DNA from: Paraphoma chrysanthemicola
Lineage: Eukaryota; Ascomycota; Dothideomycetes; Pleosporales; Phaeosphaeriaceae
Reading direction: 5' to 3'
Assembly: GCA_020744225.1 (NCBI GenBank)
Contig: JAGMWG010000021.1
Coordinates: forward strand, 620,001 to 684,000
Length of the DNA stretch: 64,000 nt
Shown here piece by piece: positions 22,470 through 32,128 of this stretch. Each line of letters starts with the position of its first letter. The stretch's first letter is position 1. The position numbers and the translations under genes were made by a program. The notes beneath the pieces are model-generated. The model was not told where the DNA came from and ran no database searches. It saw only the letters and a program-made list of their open reading frames with translations.

Positions 22470-23957
22470 ATGTCGCGGAAATGGACCCCTTCGATCTATC
22501 GTACCCACGATGCCCAGACATCCGCACCCGACGTCGGAGAGATCGATAGCCTATTACGCGCTGTGGAAGTGTACAGCGGACGTCTTCGAAGCAGTCCATA
22601 TGACCACCACCTTTGGCTTGGACGCGCTCGATGTTATCTGGCCCTCAACTATCCGGAACTAGCGGTCGGCGACGCGTATAAAGCCGGCCTGTTACTGGAC
22701 GAGCACGAAGATGCCGCAGGAGGAGACATGAACCTGACAAGAATGCATGTGCACAGCGTCGTAAGCCAAGCGCTTTACGACTGCCATTGTCATTGTGAGC
22801 TAGTTGAGTTCTGGGATGAAGTATCAGCTGCTTTTCCTAGCGAGCACGCCAGCAAAGAAGCCATAAGAATGAAGCAGCTGTTGAAGCAGAAGAAGGAAGC
22901 CTCGTACCCGCTAGGTGGAACACGATGGGAGCAGAGGGATCGAGTGCGAGATGGCGGAACTGTCACGGTCACATACCCTTGGATGGAAGAGCGTCATCTC
23001 ACTCGAAGTTCAGCACTCGTGGAAAAGATCAATGGCGAGCTTGGTGACGATATTGAGCAGCGAAGTTGCACTCTGGGTCGCAGCACGTTGGACTCACGGG
23101 ATAACATGCTCGGTATGTTTGCTGCCAAGAATATACAGCCTGGTGAATGCGTTCTCATCGACAGGCCTGCAACTGGTGCGACTAGTTCGCCCGACGATAG
23201 TGCTTGCGGTAATTGCTATGGTTTTGTGCCAAGTCAGCCTATCAGTGCTCCGTGCTGCGCGGTAGTGTACTGTTCAAGCGCTTGCCTTGATCTTGCCATG
23301 AGCTCATATCATCGACTTCTTTGCGGTCAAAACTTCGACTGGCTTCAGCAGCCAGCCATAGGTCTTACACACAACGCATCGCCACTGCGTCCGCTGCTCA
23401 TGCTTCGACTGCTCGCAATATGTGTCCAGGCTGGTGTAGACAAGCACCCTCTCGATCATTCACTCATTGCAAGACTTCAGCCACTGTTGGACTGTGCTCA
23501 TGTTGATGTCTTTACATTCAATGAGTCCGTCAAGACGCCCATCAAGATCCTGCAGCAGCTGGGTGTCGACGTTTTCGCAGCGCACAATCTCGACACCATG
23601 GTCCTCCACACGATCTGGACGCGCCTGGCGAACAACAAGGCCGGCTCATCAGATCCGATGCGTGGCTTTATCGACGAGATCTCATCACATTTGCCATTGT
23701 TCAACCACAGCTGCGAGTCGAATGTGGAGTGGAAGAGAGAAGATGGGAGTACGGTGATCTCGTTCTTCGCTAAGAGGGCTATCGCCAAAGATGAAGAATT
23801 ATTCAGCAGTTATATTGACGTTCAGAACATGTCACTCGAACAGAGAACCCAGGCATTGTGGCCTTGGTTTGAGGAGCCATGCTTGTGTTCCAGATGCAGA
23901 AGAGAGCGCACGGCTGTTCCGCAAGCATTCATGTGGCACGACTTGTCAACGTTTTGA
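22470..23957 (+). CDS. SMYD-like SET-MYND protein with N-terminal TPR-like region
   Basis: Single exon, 495 aa. Residues about 25-140 form TPR-like helices (LGRARCYLALNYPELAVGDAYKAG). The SET domain starts around NMLGMFAAKNIQPGECVL. It is interrupted by a MYND-like zinc finger (ACGNCYG ... APCCAVVYCSSACL ... YHRLLCG), resumes at LPLFNHSCESNVEW (the NHSC motif) and FFAKRAIAKDEELFSSYIDV, and ends with a post-SET CLCSRCRRE. This is the SMYD architecture of lysine methyltransferases and is intracellular. The invariant N-H-S-C and the tyrosine of the SSYI block are present, so activity is plausible. Target unknown. Confidence 0.88.
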   Translation: MSRKWTPSIYRTHDAQTSAPDVGEIDSLLRAVEVYSGRLRSSPYDHHLWLGRARCYLALNYPELAVGDAYKAGLLLDEHEDAAGGDMNLTRMHVHSVVSQALYDCHCHCELVEFWDEVSAAFPSEHASKEAIRMKQLLKQKKEASYPLGGTRWEQRDRVRDGGTVTVTYPWMEERHLTRSSALVEKINGELGDDIEQRSCTLGRSTLDSRDNMLGMFAAKNIQPGECVLIDRPATGATSSPDDSACGNCYGFVPSQPISAPCCAVVYCSSACLDLAMSSYHRLLCGQNFDWLQQPAIGLTHNASPLRPLLMLRLLAICVQAGVDKHPLDHSLIARLQPLLDCAHVDVFTFNESVKTPIKILQQLGVDVFAAHNLDTMVLHTIWTRLANNKAGSSDPMRGFIDEISSHLPLFNHSCESNVEWKREDGSTVISFFAKRAIAKDEELFSSYIDVQNMSLEQRTQALWPWFEEPCLCSRCRRERTAVPQAFMWHDLSTF

Positions 23958-24438
23958 CTTCAGCTCTTTGGTTCGCTGCTCGACGTGCTTGCGCAAATCT
24001 TTCTCCGTGTACAATACTAAAACATCGGATCTGTCTCCTAATGGAGTTTCACTGCCGCCTGTTAAAGTTGAGATCAACAAACAATACCTCATCCAAGAGG
24101 AGCCAAGGCCGCCACCCCGCACTTTGCATGGCGGGGAGACGCTTATCCTATCCACAACTTCCTCGAGTAGTTAGCACATGGTCAAAACAGCCGGGCAGCG
24201 GAACAATTGCTGCTCACATTTCCATATCGTGGGGAGACACGACTGCCGCATTGCATCACGGGTTTGGCCGGACGACATTGACCCGCGAACCCATGCCCTT
24301 CTACATCATGGCCAGCCCCACCGAAGTATTGTGTACAAGACCAACGGATTCTCTACAAGAAGAACGCTGCAGAATTAGTGAGCATTGTAGTCGACGGATT
24401 GCCATCCCGGGCTTCATCGAACACGTCTGCAGCCAGGA
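23958..24438. promoter_or_regulatory. Intergenic region upstream of the GH2 gene
   Basis: 481 bp. Contains hexamers matching the CreA consensus SYGGRG (GCGGGG near 24131 and GTGGGG near 24231) and a CGG-N6-CCG palindrome at 24259-24270 of the type bound by Ppr1/UaY-like Zn2Cys6 proteins. Such short motifs also occur by chance, so binding is only possible. Confidence 0.35.
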
Positions 24439-27087
24439 ATGACTCACAACGCTATCCTACGGGGCAGCCTCCCCAGGTCTGCCCTTTTCACTTTTCTGCT
24501 TTCGCTCTTCATCAGCTCCAGTATAGCATATAGCATCGCGATGCCTCGAGCCGTGGCCACGGGCCGAAGTCGCACGTCTCTCAATGCGGATTGGCGATTC
24601 GCGCGTTTCACCTCCAACCCCGATGCACTCAGCTACGACATTCTTAAACCGTGGATTCTACCCGCTGCGAACGAGTTCCTCAGCGAGCCTAAATTTGAAC
24701 GCCCTTCAGAGCCTGCCCCAGGTGCGAATGTTACTTATGTGCAGTCCAACTTCAACGATGCCGCTTGGGAACAAGTTACTCTGCCGCATGATTGGGCAAT
24801 TACAGGCACATTCGATGCTCCCGGCGTCGATGGAGGCTTAGGTCGTCTGCCTATCAATGGAGTTGGTTGGTACCGACGAACCATCTCAATCGACCAGAGC
24901 GTTGTCTCTTCTGGTCAATCAATCTTCCTGGACGTCGATGGAGCAATGGCCTATGCTGCGGTCTGGCTCAACGGACAATTTGTCGGAGGATGGCCTTTTG
25001 GCTACAATTCGTTCCGCCTCGACCTTACGCCTTTCGCAAAAGCCGGAGAAAATCAGATCGCCATCCGTCTAGACAATGCGCTGGAATCATCTCGCTGGTA
25101 TCCTGGTGCTGGCCTCTACCGCAATGTGTGGCTGGTCACTGCCGATCCAGTGCATGTAGGGTACTTCGGGACATACATCACGACTCCGACTGTTTCTGCG
25201 CAGGAGGCTTCCTTGGAGTTGGTCGTTGATGTGGAGAACAAGGGCAACGCCAGCCGCAAGGTTGATGTAGTGACTGAAGTCTTCGAGCTTGATGCATCAT
25301 CCAGAAAAGCCACCGGTGATTCTGTCGCATCGTTCGCATCTTCAAGTGTAGATGTAGCGGGCAAGTCGAAAAGCGCTGTTACCGGGTCAGCGAAACTTAC
25401 AAACCCAAAGCTCTGGGGACCACCCCCAACACAGAAGCCGAACGAATATGTGGCAGTGACTACTTTGTCGGTGAATGGAACAGCCGTAGATGTGTACGAG
25501 ACTCCTTTTGGAGTGCGATCGGTCGAATACAATGCCAACACTGGAGTCCACATCAACGGTGAACCGGTCCGTATCCAGGGGTCCTGCAATCACCACGATC
25601 TTGGCTCGCTGGGAGCTGCATTCAACACTCGAGCCGCCGAGCGACAAATTCAGATCCTCCAGGACATGGGAAACAATGCACTTCGAACGTCGCATAATCC
25701 TCCAGCGCCTGAGTACCTTGATCTTGCTGATCGGCTTGGACTCATGGTCATGGACGAGATCTTCGACACCTGGAACTATGCAAAGGTGGAGAACGACTTT
25801 CACCGTATCTTCCCAGATTGGCACGAGCCCGATCTTCGATCCTTCATCCGACGAGATCGCAATCATCCGTCCATCATCTCATGGAGCATAGGCAATGAGC
25901 TTGCTGAACAATCAAATTCGACCGGAGGCGCGACTGCCAAGATGCTACAAGACATCGTGCATGAGGAAGAACCGACACGGCCCGTAACCGTAGGCAAGAA
26001 TAACGCGGGTCCAAACACTGCTTTGGCCAATGTTATCGACATCATTGGACTGAACTATCAGGGCGAAGGCAGAGGCAACTCATGGACAAGCACATTCCCC
26101 GGCTTCAAGGCAGCCTTCCCCAACAAGATGATCTGGAGCACTGAATCTGCATCAACAATCAGTTCGCGAGGCATCTACCTCTTCCCCGTCACACGCAACA
26201 AGAGCGCCGTAGTCGGCGGAAGCCCAGGTGATGGCGCCGACCCAGTTACACACCATGTCAGCGCATACGAGCTCTACTCGCCCAGCTGGGCTGCTTCGCC
26301 AGACAAGGTCTTCGAGCAGCAGGATCGACATCCGTACGTTGCTGGCGAGTTTGTGTGGACTGGCTGGGATTACATTGGCGAGCCGACACCGTATGACAAT
26401 TCGAGCCGCAGCTCGTATTTCGGCATTATCGACCTTGCCGGCTTCAAGAAGGATCGATACTACTTGTATCAGTCCCGCTGGCGACCAGATCTGCCGATGG
26501 CGCATATTCTTCCTCACTGGACATGGCCGGAAGATCGCGTCGGCCAAGTCACGCCAGTACATGTCTTCACCTCGGGCGACGAAGCAGAGTTGTTCATTAA
26601 CGATGTGTCTGCTGGACGCAAGAAGAAGGGCCAATACGACTACCGTCTCCGATGGGATAATGTCACATATGCGCCAGGATCAGTGCGCGTAGTCAGCTAC
26701 AAGAATGGCGCAGAATGGGCAACAGCTGAGCACAAGACTGCAGGTGCCGCCACCGCGCTAAACGTCACTGCCGATCGCACCTCCATCACTGGCGACGGTC
26801 AGGACCTTTCCTTCATCACTGTCTCGGTTGTCGATGAGGCTGGCAACTCAGTACCGCAAGCCACCAACGAGATCACGTTTTCAGTCGCTTCGGGTCCAGG
26901 TGTGATTGTGAGCACGGACAATGGCGACCCAACTGACATGACCCCGTTCCCGTCGTTGACGCGGAAGGCTTTCAGTGGTCTTGCGCTTGCGATTGTGAGG
27001 ACTGAGCCTAGTGCGCAGGGTGAGATTGTGATTGAAGCGAAGTCTGGCTCGCTAGCGGGTGGGCGCGTTGTTTTGACGGCTTCGTGA
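24439..27087 (+). CDS. Secreted glycoside hydrolase family 2 (beta-galactosidase-like)
   Basis: Single exon, 882 aa. N-terminal signal peptide with hydrophobic core SALFTFLLSLFISSSIAYSIA. GH2 sugar-binding domain with VTLPHDWAITGTFD and GVGWYRR; immunoglobulin-like domain (about 230-360); TIM barrel from VHINGEPVRIQGSCNHHD with NALRTSHNPP. The acid/base Glu is E487 in WSIGNELAEQ and the probable nucleophile is E569 in IWSTESAST. After the barrel there is a DUF4982-like domain (HVFTSGDEAELFINDVSAG) and a C-terminal Ig-like domain from about 780. Family reaction: hydrolysis of terminal beta-galactosides, or in relatives beta-glucuronides or mannosides. The domain set is common in bacterial GH2 enzymes, so ancient transfer is possible. 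No intron, unlike most neighbours. Context: a secreted Cys-rich orphan, GH31, MFS and Zn2Cys6 genes follow. Confidence 0.92.
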   Translation: MTHNAILRGSLPRSALFTFLLSLFISSSIAYSIAMPRAVATGRSRTSLNADWRFARFTSNPDALSYDILKPWILPAANEFLSEPKFERPSEPAPGANVTYVQSNFNDAAWEQVTLPHDWAITGTFDAPGVDGGLGRLPINGVGWYRRTISIDQSVVSSGQSIFLDVDGAMAYAAVWLNGQFVGGWPFGYNSFRLDLTPFAKAGENQIAIRLDNALESSRWYPGAGLYRNVWLVTADPVHVGYFGTYITTPTVSAQEASLELVVDVENKGNASRKVDVVTEVFELDASSRKATGDSVASFASSSVDVAGKSKSAVTGSAKLTNPKLWGPPPTQKPNEYVAVTTLSVNGTAVDVYETPFGVRSVEYNANTGVHINGEPVRIQGSCNHHDLGSLGAAFNTRAAERQIQILQDMGNNALRTSHNPPAPEYLDLADRLGLMVMDEIFDTWNYAKVENDFHRIFPDWHEPDLRSFIRRDRNHPSIISWSIGNELAEQSNSTGGATAKMLQDIVHEEEPTRPVTVGKNNAGPNTALANVIDIIGLNYQGEGRGNSWTSTFPGFKAAFPNKMIWSTESASTISSRGIYLFPVTRNKSAVVGGSPGDGADPVTHHVSAYELYSPSWAASPDKVFEQQDRHPYVAGEFVWTGWDYIGEPTPYDNSSRSSYFGIIDLAGFKKDRYYLYQSRWRPDLPMAHILPHWTWPEDRVGQVTPVHVFTSGDEAELFINDVSAGRKKKGQYDYRLRWDNVTYAPGSVRVVSYKNGAEWATAEHKTAGAATALNVTADRTSITGDGQDLSFITVSVVDEAGNSVPQATNEITFSVASGPGVIVSTDNGDPTDMTPFPSLTRKAFSGLALAIVRTEPSAQGEIVIEAKSGSLAGGRVVLTAS

Positions 27088-27661
27088 GACATGATGGATG
27101 CGTGCAATTGAGGACTATAGTATAGGAGGAAAGTAGAATGCAGAAGCATCATTAACTTGGTCTCCAAGTTCTGTGCAATGTCTCTTGAATCAATTTGTTT
27201 CCGAAAGCTTGATCTCTTTTGTCGCGCACTCGAAGAATGCTTACTATGATCTGTGCTTCCGTGAGGCTAGAGGTCATGCAATCGTTGAGCGTAATCCCCC
27301 CGTTGGATCTCTGGTACGAGGTGTGCGAGGACATCTTGTCATGGTCATTTCCTGGATCAGTCAAGACAAGAATTCTGACCAAGATGAATGGATGATTGCA
27401 GTTGTCGGACATGCAAACAAAACTTGACACATAATTGCATTTTCACCCATGTGAGCTGCTAGTAAAGTCGAGAATAGAAAAAAATCCTAAGTAAGATCAT
27501 GCATTTGGCAATTTTGACTAGATCCAAGATTTCGAGCCTAGTAAAGCCTAGCTATGGTCTTGATGTTATGCTAGGAAGACTACTCGCAATGCACAGTATA
27601 CTTCTGGCATTAATAGCATTTCCAAATACCGATGGACCAATTGGAGTGGCTTCTCATAAGT
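27088..27661. other. Intergenic region between GH2 and secreted orphan genes
   Basis: 574 bp between convergent genes, AT-richer than flanking coding DNA. No supported gene or repeat. Confidence 0.5.
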
Positions 27662-28835
27662 CTACTTTGCTTCCGTTAAGTTTCCAGCTCCGTTAGAAAT
27701 CGCCTCGTCCCGGATGGGTGGCTTGCAACCCGAACTCTCATACCACCACCACTCTTTGCAAGCCGGTGCGTGCCATGGGTCTTTCAGAACTACCCTAGTA
27801 TCCATATCGTCCACGGACCGCCCAATCGCAGCCGCGAACTTGGGCAGGTCCACGCTCTTGAACCGTCTCCTAACGTCTTGCTGAAACACTCCCTGCGGAT
27901 GAACAAGATTCAATCCGCGCCAATCGGTTCGCACATCAGAACTAATCGAGATTGCGACCATGGCTTGCACTTCGCTAGCATCGCGGTTCGGATGGTCCTC
28001 GTTCACGGGAAAGCCGACAGAGGCTGATTCGGGTATGTTACACATGGTCGTCAATCTCGACCCCGGAAAGCTGGCCTCGTAGCAGCTTCCTCGATGGTCT
28101 GCTGCCATTCTATTCAAGTTGGCGATGGCCCGATACTACAAAAGCGTCAGCAAAATTTCCATGTCAGGATATGCCAAGACCAACCGATGCTTCACCAAGA
28201 CCTTTCCAAGCCGGGTTGTGGTACGCGCGGTTGATTGTGATTATCAGATCCCCGTTTGATGCATACCTCGGATTGTCCGGATCGTGGTTGAAATCGTACA
28301 CAATGTTATGCACCCAACATTTCGGTGAGAACTTCGCGGTGCATCCTTGCAACCCTCTGTCTAGCGGGCAGTGCGCAATGAGGCATCGATATATGGCATT
28401 TTCGAGCCGGCCCTTGCGAAGCGTTCCCACATGCAGGTACGCATCCTGGGGATCGATGCGAACTTCCGCGTATAGATTCTTGGGCTCAGACGGGAAACCA
28501 GCAGTGGCAGGGCTGACAACCGCGGACGTGAAGTTGGAACTCATAGTCGAGTTCGTGTTGAAAGGCGGGCTACTCGCAATCGCTTCATCGGTATCAACCT
28601 CCTGATGGGTGACTGGGTCTTCGAGATTCCCCTCCTCTTCGTGTTGTTCGATGACAGCGACTACCGAGTGATCGTCTTCCCAATATGCTCCAGGTGCCAA
28701 GTCTGTCAGAAAAGTCAGAGACGTTTAGCACTCGAGCTCGACAGACTTGCCCAAGTTCCGCTTGTCATAGTGTGGTGAAATTGAGACTACGCAGGCGATG
28801 AGGAAGGTGCTAAGTAGGTAAATGTAGGCCCTCAT
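27662..28835 (-). CDS. Secreted eight-cysteine orphan protein
   Basis: Exons 28835-28751, 28702-28185 and 28135-27662 give 358 aa. The first intron (28703-28750, 48 nt) has a GC donor (GCAAGT) and CAG acceptor; no GT donor keeps the frame. The second is GTTGGT...TTGTAG with a GCTGAC branch. Signal peptide MRAYIYLLSTFLIACVVSIS is followed by a Lys-Arg site. An acidic, Ser/Thr-rich propeptide-like stretch with NTNST follows. The folded part from about residue 95 contains eight Cys (CLIAHC, GC, KC, SC, MC, AC, GC) and blocks such as DLIITINRAYHNPAWKGLG and VQAMVAISISSDVRTDW. No family recognised; it could be a secreted enzyme or effector-like protein. It lies between the GH2 and GH31 genes, on the same strand as GH31. 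Confidence 0.7.
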
Positions 28836-29204
28836 ATTCGCAGGCGCACTAATCTGAGAGGTAGGGTCACAATCAGTCCAGATTGATCTGTCGTTGCAAT
28901 AGTAGGAGTAACACAATGGTTGCACAGACGAGTAAAGCTTTTCCAAGGGTACTTTGTGCGGGTTGAGGACTCTGTGGGGAGTACGGGAGTGACGAGGGAC
29001 AGGTGAGAGAACCTTAGCGTTCGACTGAGAAGCTACGCAATCGCAAACGCCACTTGTTGAGCGGCAAAATGTACAAGTGAATGCTTTTCACTTACGAATG
29101 ATGAAATCGGCTAAATTTAGATGCTGGTACTTTTCAGTTACATCTCAGTTCGATGGCGTCCCATCAGCGTCGACCGCTACGACCTTTCCTCTCGCTCCTG
29201 GAGC
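28836..29204. other. Intergenic region upstream of the secreted orphan
   Basis: 369 bp between the GH31 stop and the orphan's start; both genes read leftward. Nothing specific recognised. Confidence 0.5.
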
Positions 29205-31757
29205 TCACCTCGTGGCCCTTGATATCGTGAATTTTGAATGCAGTCTTCCCTTACCATCCTTCTCGACGCCCGTCGCCTCTTTACCATTCATCCTCACCTT
29301 CCTCTCGTCGCCAACAGGCAATATAATCGTCAGGCTGTCCCAATGCGGAGTAAAGTCTGGCTGTAACTGCTCCGAAAAATCTACGTCTACCTCCGCTTCA
29401 GTGCTCTGGTAATTGAGCTCGAAGACTGAGATCTTCGCCGGAGGTGGGCTGACGCCATCATCTTCAGACCATGCGTTTGCGAAGATCTCGCCATCGGATG
29501 AACCTTTCGGCGGAAAGATTTCCACTGCGCGGAAGTCGTCAAGCGGGAGGTTCGCCGGATTCGATGTATCGCCAACCGCCAAAACTTGCTCATTGCGACC
29601 AACGGGTACCGCACTTCCAACCTTCGCAAGTACCGGTATGCTCTCCGTCCATTTGGCCGCTATTTCGACCCACTGCCCTGCATTATAGTATGTTTGAGGC
29701 GTGTTGTTGAGATCAAGGAACTGCAGCTTAGGATGCGCTGGATCCTTGGGCAAGTACACTTTCGCAGTTTCAGCGCCAGGCTGGAACACACCACCAACGA
29801 GTAAAGAGTCACCCAGCCAGTATTGCGTTTCTCCATCTGTCAAAATCTTGTTGGTCCAGACCTCTGAATCAGATTCGTAACCCCAACCAGTCCAGCGCTG
29901 TGGCGGTGTTGCAGTCTGATGAGACTCAAGAGCCAATGAATACAAATACGGGATGAGCTCGTAGCGACGCTTGATAATGTCCCGGACGATCGGCGTGGTC
30001 TCCTCGTACATCCACGGCTCAATCACATCGCCTACGCTATTGTTGTCGGGAGAAGTCTTGAAGCAATTGATTGCGAATCGAGGCGAATAGATGCCTTGCT
30101 GGCACCAGCGCACAAGAAGTTCTGGGGAAGGTTGCGGCCCTTCGAAGCCACCGATGTCGTGGCCATAGCACTGCATGAGACACATGCCCGCGGTGAGCGA
30201 CAAAGCATTGGCTCCTTTCATGCCATCCCAGCTCGTTACGTTATCGCCACTCCACGCGCTTGCGCAATAGCGAAGTGTACCAGCCGTAGCACTTCTGGTG
30301 AGAATGAATGGTCGCTGATTTGGTTCTGCCTCGAGTGTCGCATCGTGCGAACTCCTACCCATCAACTCTGTATTTAGAGATCGGCCCCAGAAGCCCACGT
30401 CTTTACCGCAGTTGGCTGCGCCGTCTTGCAGAAGAGATGGCTCGGTCAATTCACATTGCCAACCATCATGAGGTATCGTGTACTCGTTGTTATCGTTCCA
30501 GATGCAGTCGATGCCAACCCGCTTAAGCTCTTTGATGCCTTCATACCACCATTGGTATCCGGCCTTGGAAGTAAAGTCAATGTGTCCGCCAATACCGCTC
30601 TCGCCTCCACCTGCGCTCCACAACCGCGCTTCTGCAGACTGCACAGTCAACGAGTCGGTGAAAAATGCACCCGCAGCCTTCAATTTCTCGTATTCTGGAT
30701 GGCTAGCCAGTACATAAGGCTTAACATTCGCTATCAGCCGAATGCCCTCTTTATGGAAAGCGTCGAGGAAACCAGCTGGGTCGGGAAAACGGTGGCGATT
30801 CCATGTAAATACATTGCGTGTTTTCGGCTCAGTCTCGGCCAAAGTGTATCCAGAGGACATTTGGAATCCTGAACATGGTATGTCGTGCTTTTTGAGCTTA
30901 CCAGCAAACTCCATAAGCGCATCACTTGCGCGCGGCTCGTCAAGCATGGAGTACTTCATTCCGCCTGCTAGATATCCAAATGCCCATCTTGGGACAAGGA
31001 GTGGGTACCCAACAAGGTCGGCATAGATGCGTACGACTTCTTTGAGTGTTTTTCCAACAATCAAGTACTCTTCTAGGCCTCCATACTCCTGCCGGTAGAC
31101 TTTGAAGCGGCCCCACATGCCATCCATCTCCGAACCGACCGAGTAGAAGCCGCGTGCGTGTGAGGTTGAAAATATGCCAACACAGCCTTCCGGTGTAGCG
31201 TTGATTAGCAGCGGAATAAGTTTATACATTGGATCGGTGCGATATACATCATATCCAAAGCAGTCGGTCGCTGAGAGCACGAAGTGACGATTGGAGAGAT
31301 CCATTGGGGCAGGCTTCTCGCCGAGCCCAAGATGAAGAGTTCCATGATTGTACCGGGTGTAATGCGCAACACCCGTACCATCCGCTACATACGAGCGATG
31401 TGGCAAATCGGAGTGTATTGGGTTTGCATGGCCGGGAAGTGTTAGCGCTACCAAAGGTAAGCCACTGCTCCAATCGACGGTCGCATCCACTCCTTCGACA
31501 GCAAATGACCTAGTCGTATCCGTTGATTTAACGTGTTCGGTAGTTCCAGCCAATGTGGAGCTTGGAATCGGCGCTGCTCTATGTGGTGGGAGCAGATGCT
31601 TCGGCGATGTGAAAGTCGTCCGAAAAAGTCCTGGCCTTACGGCTTCGAATTTGAAAGTGAACTCGCCGGAGTTGGACTGCAAACGAACAGAAGCATCATT
31701 CTGCCCCGTAGAATTGAGGGCTTGGTAGCCCTGTGGTACGTGCTCGAGCTGAGGCAT
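29205..31757 (-). CDS. Glycoside hydrolase family 31 alpha-glycosidase, no signal peptide
   Basis: Single exon, 850 aa from ATG 31757 (MPQLEHVPQGYQALNS). The frame continues upstream, but that part does not resemble the family. Seen: an N-terminal beta-sandwich; VPRWAFGYLAGGMKYS at the barrel start; the nucleophile Asp in CIWNDNNEYTIPHDGW (D422); acid/base Asp in SAWSGDNVTSW; YGHDIGGFEGPQPSPELLVRW; and C-terminal beta domains. The WNDNNEY nucleophile motif differs from the DMNEP of classical alpha-glucosidases, so the substrate (alpha-glucoside, alpha-xyloside or alpha-galactoside) is open. The lack of a signal peptide predicts an intracellular enzyme acting on imported oligosaccharides. It shares a 371-bp divergent promoter with the MFS transporter gene. 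Confidence 0.92.
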   Translation of the reverse strand: MPQLEHVPQGYQALNSTGQNDASVRLQSNSGEFTFKFEAVRPGLFRTTFTSPKHLLPPHRAAPIPSSTLAGTTEHVKSTDTTRSFAVEGVDATVDWSSGLPLVALTLPGHANPIHSDLPHRSYVADGTGVAHYTRYNHGTLHLGLGEKPAPMDLSNRHFVLSATDCFGYDVYRTDPMYKLIPLLINATPEGCVGIFSTSHARGFYSVGSEMDGMWGRFKVYRQEYGGLEEYLIVGKTLKEVVRIYADLVGYPLLVPRWAFGYLAGGMKYSMLDEPRASDALMEFAGKLKKHDIPCSGFQMSSGYTLAETEPKTRNVFTWNRHRFPDPAGFLDAFHKEGIRLIANVKPYVLASHPEYEKLKAAGAFFTDSLTVQSAEARLWSAGGGESGIGGHIDFTSKAGYQWWYEGIKELKRVGIDCIWNDNNEYTIPHDGWQCELTEPSLLQDGAANCGKDVGFWGRSLNTELMGRSSHDATLEAEPNQRPFILTRSATAGTLRYCASAWSGDNVTSWDGMKGANALSLTAGMCLMQCYGHDIGGFEGPQPSPELLVRWCQQGIYSPRFAINCFKTSPDNNSVGDVIEPWMYEETTPIVRDIIKRRYELIPYLYSLALESHQTATPPQRWTGWGYESDSEVWTNKILTDGETQYWLGDSLLVGGVFQPGAETAKVYLPKDPAHPKLQFLDLNNTPQTYYNAGQWVEIAAKWTESIPVLAKVGSAVPVGRNEQVLAVGDTSNPANLPLDDFRAVEIFPPKGSSDGEIFANAWSEDDGVSPPPAKISVFELNYQSTEAEVDVDFSEQLQPDFTPHWDSLTIILPVGDERKVRMNGKEATGVEKDGKGRLHSKFTISRATR

Positions 31758-32128
31758 GGCGGCTTTGTGGACCAAATCAAGCTCGTTACTCACAATCGTC
31801 TGCTCTTTCCGTTGAGTCCGAAGAATGAAAAGAAGGAAGTATCGGGCACAACTTCTGACGTGGGGAACACTATACCTCACGATCTTATAGTTGATCGTCG
31901 CGGGTCGAAATACTCCGACTTTGGGACTTGAGACTTGGCATCGGCATCGTCGGTCGGGAACTTCGCACGATGCTGAATCCTCCAGCCTTAGATAGCAAAA
32001 GAGCAGCGTCTGGGGTCCCCATGGGGTTTGCGTATATCCCCAGGTCATCTCCATTTGATCATGCATCACCTAGCACCTTCAGTTCTTTGTTACTACATTT
32101 AACCTCGCCAAAAGCTGGAAACACAGTC
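31758..32128. promoter_or_regulatory. Divergent promoter of GH31 and MFS transporter genes
   Basis: 371 bp. Contains CGG-N11-CCG at 31901-31917 and three CreA-consensus hexamers (SYGGRG): 31860-31865 plus strand, 32010-32015 plus strand, and 32038-32043 minus strand. About 1.5 such hexamers are expected by chance in this length, so the CreA point is weak; the Gal4-type spacing is less expected (about 0.1). Confidence 0.5.
31901..31917. promoter_or_regulatory. CGG-N11-CCG inverted repeat (Gal4-spaced Zn2Cys6 site)
   Basis: CGG at 31901-31903 and CCG at 31915-31917 separated by 11 bases, the geometry recognised by Gal4-type Zn2Cys6 dimers. A Zn2Cys6 regulator is encoded 2.1 kb away. Binding is inferred only. 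Confidence 0.4.
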
